Shown here: positions 6,946 to 8,537 of the stretch, piece by piece
How positions within the stretch are numbered: the first letter of the stretch is position 1
Layout: every line of letters starts with the position of its first letter
From: an uncultured Bacteroidaceae bacterium
GTDB taxonomy: Bacteria; Bacteroidota; Bacteroidia; Bacteroidales; Bacteroidaceae
NCBI GenBank assembly: GCA_904501775.1
Contig: CAJGCJ010000083.1
Span: forward strand, 1 to 8,537
Length of the DNA: 8,537 bases
Direction of reading: 5' to 3'
Program-made: the position numbers and the translations under genes
Notes under the pieces: generated by a model
What the model saw: only the letters and a program-made list of their open reading frames with translations
Told to the model about the DNA's origin: nothing
Databases searched by the model: none

Positions 6946-6960
6946 ATTAACCGATGTTGA
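6941..6960. promoter_or_regulatory. 20-bp palindrome between rel and the DUF4301 gene
   Basis: TCAACAT (6941-6947) and ATGTTGA (6954-6960) form a perfect 7-bp inverted repeat around TAACCG. It sits at the predicted start of the DUF4301 transcript and covers the -33 box of the rel promoter candidate, so it could be an operator for a dimeric regulator or a 5' mRNA hairpin. No protein is assigned. Confidence 0.4.
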
Positions 6961-7001
6961 TTTGCAACTGAAATCAATTCTAACTAAACACTAATAGAGC
7001 T

Positions 7002-8519
7002 ATGATGATTAGCAAAGCCGATCAGGCATTACTCAGCAAAAAAGGCATCTCGGCAGAACAGCTTGCCGAGCAGTTGAAAACATTCAAGACAGGTTTCCCT
7101 TATCTTAAGATAGAGGCTGCCGCAACACCCGAAAAAGGTGTGATGTGCCCCTCGGAGAGCGAGATTCAGGAATACATTGCCAAGTGGGCTGCATTCTGCG
7201 AAAAGAAACAGAGTGTGCTTAAGTTCGTTCCCGCATCGGGTGCTGCAAGCCGTATGTTCAAGGACTTGTTCTCGTTCCTCAGCGCCGAGTACGATGTTCC
7301 TACATCAGACTTCGAAAAGAAGTTCTTCGACAATATCGAGAAGTTCGCTTTCTATGCCGACCTCAATGCAATGTGCAAGAAGAACCATTCTGCATCAATA
7401 GCAGAACTGGTTGCTGCCGGCAAATATAAAGAGGTGGTGTTCAATCTTCTCGACTTCACAGGTCTTAACTACGGTGCACTTCCCAAGGGCTTGCTCAAGT
7501 TCCACAGCTATGAGGCAAATGTACGCACAGCGCTCGAGGAGCATCTTGTTGAGGGAGCTCTTTACGCAGCAGCCGATGGTAAGGTAAGACTGCATTTTAC
7601 TGTATCTACCGACCACCGCGCTCTCTTCGAGGCTCTGGTTGCCGAGTGTAAGCCAGCATACGAGAGCAAGTTCGGAGTAGAGTATGACATTACTTTCTCG
7701 GAACAGAAACCCAGCACTGATACAGTAGCTGCTGATGCCGAAAACGAGCCTTTCCGCGAGAATGGTGCATTGGTATTCCGTCCCGGTGGTCACGGCGCGC
7801 TCATTGAAAACCTGAACGACATTGATGCCGATATCATTTTTATCAAGAACATCGACAATGTTGTTCCCGACAGATTGAAGGATGACACTGTTACATATAA
7901 GAAACTGCTTGCCGGTATCCTTGTAGATTTGCAGGCTAAGGCTTTTGAGTATCTGCGTCTTATTGACAGCGGTAAATACACTCACGAGCAGATTGAGGAG
8001 ATGATACGTTTCGTACAGCAGAAACTTATGTGCCGTCACGAAGATGTTAAGCATATGGAGGATTGCGAGCTGGTGCTTTACCTGCGCAAGAAATTGAACC
8101 GTCCTATGCGCGTCTGCGGTATGGTTAAGAACGTGGGCGAGCCCGGTGGTGGTCCGTTCTTTGCATACAACCCAGACGGCTCTGTATCGTTGCAGATTCT
8201 TGAGAGCTCACAGATTGACATGAACAATGCCGATGCAAAATCGATGTTCGAGAATGGTACTCACTTCAACCCCGTTGACTTGGTTTGTGCAGTGAAGGAC
8301 TACAAGGGCGAGAAATTCACTTTGCCACAGTTCGTAGACAAGAACACCGGCTTCATCTCACACAAGTCAAAGAATGGTCGCGAGCTTAAGGCTATGGAGC
8401 TTCCCGGTTTGTGGAACGGTGCAATGAGCGACTGGAGCACAGTATTTGTTGAGGTGCCCCTTATTACATTCAACCCTGTGAAGACTGTAAACGACCTGTT
8501 GCGTGATGTTCACCAGTAA
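7002..8519 (+). CDS. DUF4301 family protein, possible UDPGP-like nucleotidyltransferase fold
   Basis: A 505-residue soluble protein without signal peptide or membrane helix, matching the DUF4301 family of Bacteroidetes in length and motifs. Landmarks: KFVPASGAASRMFK (74-87), LLKFHSYEANVRTALEEHL (164-182), RLHFTVSTDHRALFE (196-210), FRPGGHGALIENLND (259-273), FIKNIDNV (280-287), GMVKNVGEPGGGPFF (373-387), HFNPVDLVCAVKDY (421-434) and the C-terminal LPGLWNGAMSDW (467-478). No function is established that I know of. The order of a Gly/Ser-rich SGAASRM loop, PGGHG and N-x-DN resembles UDP-sugar pyrophosphorylases (GT-A fold), which suggests nucleotide-sugar synthesis; this is inference. The ATG at 7002 follows an AT-rich leader with a good promoter; a second ATG at 7005 is equally possible. 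The gene stands alone, divergent from rel. Confidence 0.85.
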   Translation: MMISKADQALLSKKGISAEQLAEQLKTFKTGFPYLKIEAAATPEKGVMCPSESEIQEYIAKWAAFCEKKQSVLKFVPASGAASRMFKDLFSFLSAEYDVPTSDFEKKFFDNIEKFAFYADLNAMCKKNHSASIAELVAAGKYKEVVFNLLDFTGLNYGALPKGLLKFHSYEANVRTALEEHLVEGALYAAADGKVRLHFTVSTDHRALFEALVAECKPAYESKFGVEYDITFSEQKPSTDTVAADAENEPFRENGALVFRPGGHGALIENLNDIDADIIFIKNIDNVVPDRLKDDTVTYKKLLAGILVDLQAKAFEYLRLIDSGKYTHEQIEEMIRFVQQKLMCRHEDVKHMEDCELVLYLRKKLNRPMRVCGMVKNVGEPGGGPFFAYNPDGSVSLQILESSQIDMNNADAKSMFENGTHFNPVDLVCAVKDYKGEKFTLPQFVDKNTGFISHKSKNGRELKAMELPGLWNGAMSDWSTVFVEVPLITFNPVKTVNDLLRDVHQ

Positions 8520-8537
8520 TCAATCTCATTATAATAA

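Noticed and set aside
7395..8054. A 219-residue minus-strand open frame
   Set aside because: It is antisense to DUF4301, whose motifs run through the whole stretch; no family resemblance was seen.

Overview
This window looks like a chromosomal segment of a Bacteroidales bacterium (Bacteroides/Prevotella-like gut lineage). The reasons are a tyrosine recombinase of the IntDOT-like type with Ser at the first catalytic position, Bacteroidetes-restricted DUF1573 and DUF4301 proteins, matches to the Bacteroides promoter pattern TTTG-N19-21-TAnnTTTG, a tRNA without an encoded CCA, and general lack of Shine-Dalgarno sequences. The genus cannot be fixed from the sequence alone.

Layout. Positions 1-688 (minus strand) hold the start of a small unknown gene and, 3 bp upstream of it, the catalytic half of a tyrosine recombinase whose N-terminal half is missing. 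At about 670-690 this sequence joins, head to head, a plus-strand gene for an NMT1/THI5-like periplasmic substrate-binding protein that has also lost its 5' end. One deletion that removed both 5' ends, or an assembly chimera, would explain this. The substrate-binding gene overlaps by ATGA an intact 781-residue membrane sensor (Cache, HAMP, SpoIIE-type PP2C phosphatase, RsbW-like HATPase). A long hairpin follows at 3865-3899.

Positions 3904-4095 hold tRNA-Gly(CCC) on the minus strand, its own rho-independent terminator, and a perfect 32-bp duplicate of the tRNA 3' end 115 bp downstream. This is a footprint of either an integration event or a degraded tandem tRNA copy. Next, still on the minus strand, come a secreted DUF1573 protein and, 46 bp upstream of it, a long RelA/SpoT homologue whose hydrolase residues are lost while the synthetase appears intact. 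The two minus-strand genes probably form one operon. A 160-bp divergent intergenic region (6842-7001) holds two overlapping promoter candidates and a 20-bp palindrome, and separates rel from a plus-strand DUF4301 gene that ends at 8519.

How the genes work together. The substrate-binding protein and the phosphatase/kinase sensor look like one signalling module: a periplasmic binding protein without transporter subunits, cotranslated with a Cache sensor whose output domains act on a STAS-type antagonist not seen here. The rel-DUF1573 pair is a stringent-response locus. DUF4301 shows motifs resembling UDP-sugar pyrophosphorylases. No CRISPR array, insertion sequence or rRNA was seen. I found no clearly new defence or mobile system; the most unusual items are the head-to-head truncation, the duplicated tRNA end, the binding-protein/SpoIIE pair and the DUF4301 motif pattern.
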